DNA of 64,000 bases, from contig NW_022145596.1 in NCBI RefSeq assembly GCF_000002235.5, positions 27,259,299-27,323,298 on the forward strand, read 5' to 3'. The stretch comes from Strongylocentrotus purpuratus. Its lineage: Eukaryota; Echinodermata; Echinoidea; Camarodonta; Strongylocentrotidae. The translations under genes and the position numbers were made by a program. The notes under the pieces are model-generated. The model saw only the letters and a program-made list of their open reading frames with translations, searched no databases and was not told the DNA's origin. Below are positions 61,838 through 64,000 of this stretch, one piece after another; position 1 is the stretch's first letter; every line of letters starts with the position of its first letter.

Positions 61838-63190
61838 CAGGCGCGGATCCAGGATTTCTTAGGGGGGGGGGGGGGCCCAAATTTGAAATTTTGCGAGCCA
61901 AATATTGGTACGTAATGGTGACCAACAGTGACATAATGCGGGGGGGGGGGTCGGTGCAGGGAGGGGTTTCCCCCTCCCTCCTCCGCGAAACGCGGAAGCT
62001 TTGACGTTTTATTAAATTATTAGAGAAAGAAGACGATTCGTTGTACCGTTCTCGAAAAAAATTCTCGTCTGAATTAAGTTTTTCACCTCCCGCGCGAAGC
62101 GCGGAAAATTTTACGATTTATTTAACTATTAGAGAAAGAAGACGGTTAGTTGTAGAGTTTTCGACTCTTAATCCTCGTCTGAATTCAGGTTCCCCCCCCC
62201 TCTGCGCGAAGCGCGAAAGCTTTTAAGTTTATTTAACTATTAGAGAAACAAGACGATTCGTTGTACCGTTTTCGAAAATAATCCTCGTCTGAATTTAGAT
62301 TGTCCCCCTCCCGCGCGAAGCTTGGAAGCTTTTACGTTTCATTAAATCATTCGAGAAACAAGACGATGCGTTGTACAGTTCTCGACTCTTAATCCTCGTC
62401 TGAATTCAGTTTTCCTCCTTCCGCGCGAAGCGTGGAAGCTTTTACGATTCATTAAATCATTAGAGAAAGAAGACGATTCGTTGTACCGTTCTCGACTCTT
62501 AATCCTTGTCTAAATTCAGTCCCCCCCCCCCTCCCCCTCCTGCACGAAGCGCGGAAGCTTTGACGTTTCAATAAAATATTAAAGAAAGAAGACGATTCGT
62601 TGTACCGTTTTTGAAAATAATCCTCGTCTGAATTTAGATTTTTCCCCTCCCGCGCGAAGTTTGGAAGCTTTAACGTTTCATTAAATCATTCGAGAAACAA
62701 GACGATTCGTTGTACAGTTCTCGATTCTTAATCCTCGTCTGAATTTAGTTTTCCCCCTTCCGCGCGAAGCGTGGAAGCTTTTACGAATCCTTAAATCATT
62801 AGAGAAAGAAGACGATTTGTTGTACAGTTCTCGATTCTTAATCCTTGTCTAAATTCATCCCCCCCTCCCCCTCCTGCGCGAAGCGCGGAAGCTTTGACGT
62901 TTCATCAAAATATTAAAGAAAGAAGACGATTCGTTGTACCGTTCTCGACTCTTATTCCTTGTCTAAATTCAGGTCCCCCCTCCCGCGGAAGCTTTTAATT
63001 TTCATTAAATCATTAGAGAAAGAAGACGATTCGTTGTACCGTTCTCGAAAATAATCCACGTCGGAATCGGAATTCTGGATCCTCGTTTGAATTCAGGTTC
63101 CCCCCCCCCTCCCGCGCGCAAAGCGCGGAAGCTTTGACGTTTCATTAAGATTAAGAGAGAAAGAAGACGATTTGCTGTACCGGTCTTGAT
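61838..63190 (+). mobile_element. Satellite-carrying element, second direct copy
   Basis: It starts CAGGCGCGGATCCAGG and a G run exactly like 28879. After about 140 bp the minisatellite begins. The right terminus is unclear; an inverted CAGG-type end (CTGGCTACGTGCCTG) lies at 63244-63258 but the flanks give no matching duplication. Confidence 0.6.
61975..63190 (+). repeat. Minisatellite array 3, about eleven monomers
   Basis: Same monomer as arrays 1 and 2: CGCGCGAAGCGCGG, GAAGCTTTGACGTTTC, ATTAGAGAAAGAAGACGATT, TTGTACCGTTCTCG. Alternate monomers share private variants (TTTTCGAAAATAATCC versus TTCTCGACTCTTAATCC), which suggests a two-monomer higher-order unit in part of the array. Confidence 0.93.
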
Positions 63191-63259
63191 TCTGAATTTC
63201 AAAGATATCCTTTGTCTGCTCCTTTTTCTTCCTACGCCCCCGCCTGGCTACGTGCCTGC

Positions 63260-63680
63260 GGTCCGATAAACATATTTTGATACCTTGTCCGACCCCGCAA
63301 GCTCAGGGGTTTAAGGCAATAATTTACGGTCAGATAAGCATTCAGGGGCCCGCCTTAGGGCCCCTGGTGGGGTCGAGACGGCGGAGCCGGCCCCGGAAGC
63401 TCAGGGGTTTTAGGCGTTTAACTAAGGTCCGATGAGCTTTTTTTTGTATACCTTATTTTTTTTGTGACACTGGCAGGACACTATTGGCGTGGGGTACAGG
63501 GGGCAGAGCCCCCCCCCCCCCAAATCAGGGGTTTTAGGCATTAAATTACCGTCAGATAAGCATCTATGGGCCCCCGTAGGGCCCTATAGGTGGAGTCCAT
63601 GGGGGCAGAGCCCCCGGAAGCTTAGGGGTTTTAGGCATTTAATCCAGTTCAGATGAGCATATTTTGATGCCTCATTATTT
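63260..63680 (+). repeat. Tandem repeat of GGAAGCTCAGGGGTTTTAGGC units
   Basis: About four degenerate copies (near 63298, 63394, 63513 and 63617) of a block with AGCTCAGGGGTTTTAGGC, then GGTCCGATGAGCAT or GTCAGATAAGCAT, spaced by G/C-rich text (GGGCCCC, GGCAGAGCCCCC). Confidence 0.7.
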
Positions 63681-64000
63681 TTTAACACGGGCAGTTAACA
63701 ATTCTCTCTTTCTTGCTCTCATTCTATTTTATTTCTCTTTATTACACTTTTTCAAAAAAAAGTGTAGGGGGTGGAGGGAGCTCGAGGCTCCCGATTCCTG
63801 CCGTACCTCGGGCCCTGACATGTAGGAATCTCAAGAATCATATTTCTTGCCTGGCTGTAAATTTAGGAATTTGTCATTTTCCAACAAAGTATACAAACGT
63901 ATAATTTACTAAAAAGTGAGAAAAAATCTCGGAAATTAAGTAATTTCAGCATTATTTGTAATCCACGGTTGTGGAATTAGAAATAAACCACGTTTGAGTT
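63681..64000. other. Right edge, nothing recognised
   Basis: AT-rich with a short GGGGGTGGAGGG patch. No SLC23 terminal exon is seen. Confidence 0.55.

Overview
The window looks like a gene-sparse, AT-rich metazoan nuclear chromosome segment. Its genes have many small exons with GT-AG introns. Around them lies a dense mix of LINEs, tRNA-derived SINEs, short inverted-repeat elements (MITEs), minisatellites and long G/C homopolymers. The LINE clades (L1-Tx1-like and CR1/Jockey-like), an SLC23 vitamin C/nucleobase transporter and a cholinesterase-like carboxylesterase fit a marine invertebrate deuterostome, an echinoderm such as a sea urchin being my best guess. That assignment is an inference from gene and repeat style; no species-diagnostic sequence was found.

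Three protein-coding genes are supported, all on the + strand. (1) 2298-24171: cytosolic-type histidyl-tRNA synthetase, eleven coding exons, about 478 residues plus a missing or uncertain first exon. One exon (10443-10624) needs a 1-nt frame correction at a G run. Its largest intron (10625-21847) holds a CR1/Jockey-like LINE split by a later, opposite-strand, full-length Tx1-like L1. (2) 32056-36970: the 3' part of a cholinesterase/carboxylesterase gene, with the catalytic Ser, Glu and His in separate exons. Its 5' exons were not found in the sequence before it. (3) 44906-60817 and beyond the right edge: an SLC23-family nucleobase/ascorbate transporter, eleven exons plus a tandem, phase-compatible second copy of exon 10 and a decayed third copy. 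Its last exon(s) lie outside the window.

The rest is mobile and repetitive. A minisatellite with a monomer of about 110-120 bp, each monomer carrying a short GCGC hairpin, occurs in three arrays (29569-30695, 41260-42010 inverted, 61975-63190). The middle array sits inside a 1745-bp hAT-like element with a perfect 8-bp target duplication. A 500-N placeholder gap (29069-29568) follows a G homopolymer of about 90 nt at the start of the first array. Many MITEs have readable ends and target duplications: TA (mariner-like), TTAA (piggyBac/Kolobok-like), 8 bp (hAT-like), and a three-copy family with 6-bp duplications in the HARS introns.

The three genes have unrelated functions (translation, ester hydrolysis, membrane transport) and no operon-like link. 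I saw no CRISPR array, rRNA or genuine tRNA gene. The observations most worth following up are the duplicated SLC23 exon, the altered SLC23 signature motif, the satellite-carrying hAT element, and the gap/missing-exon problem of the esterase.
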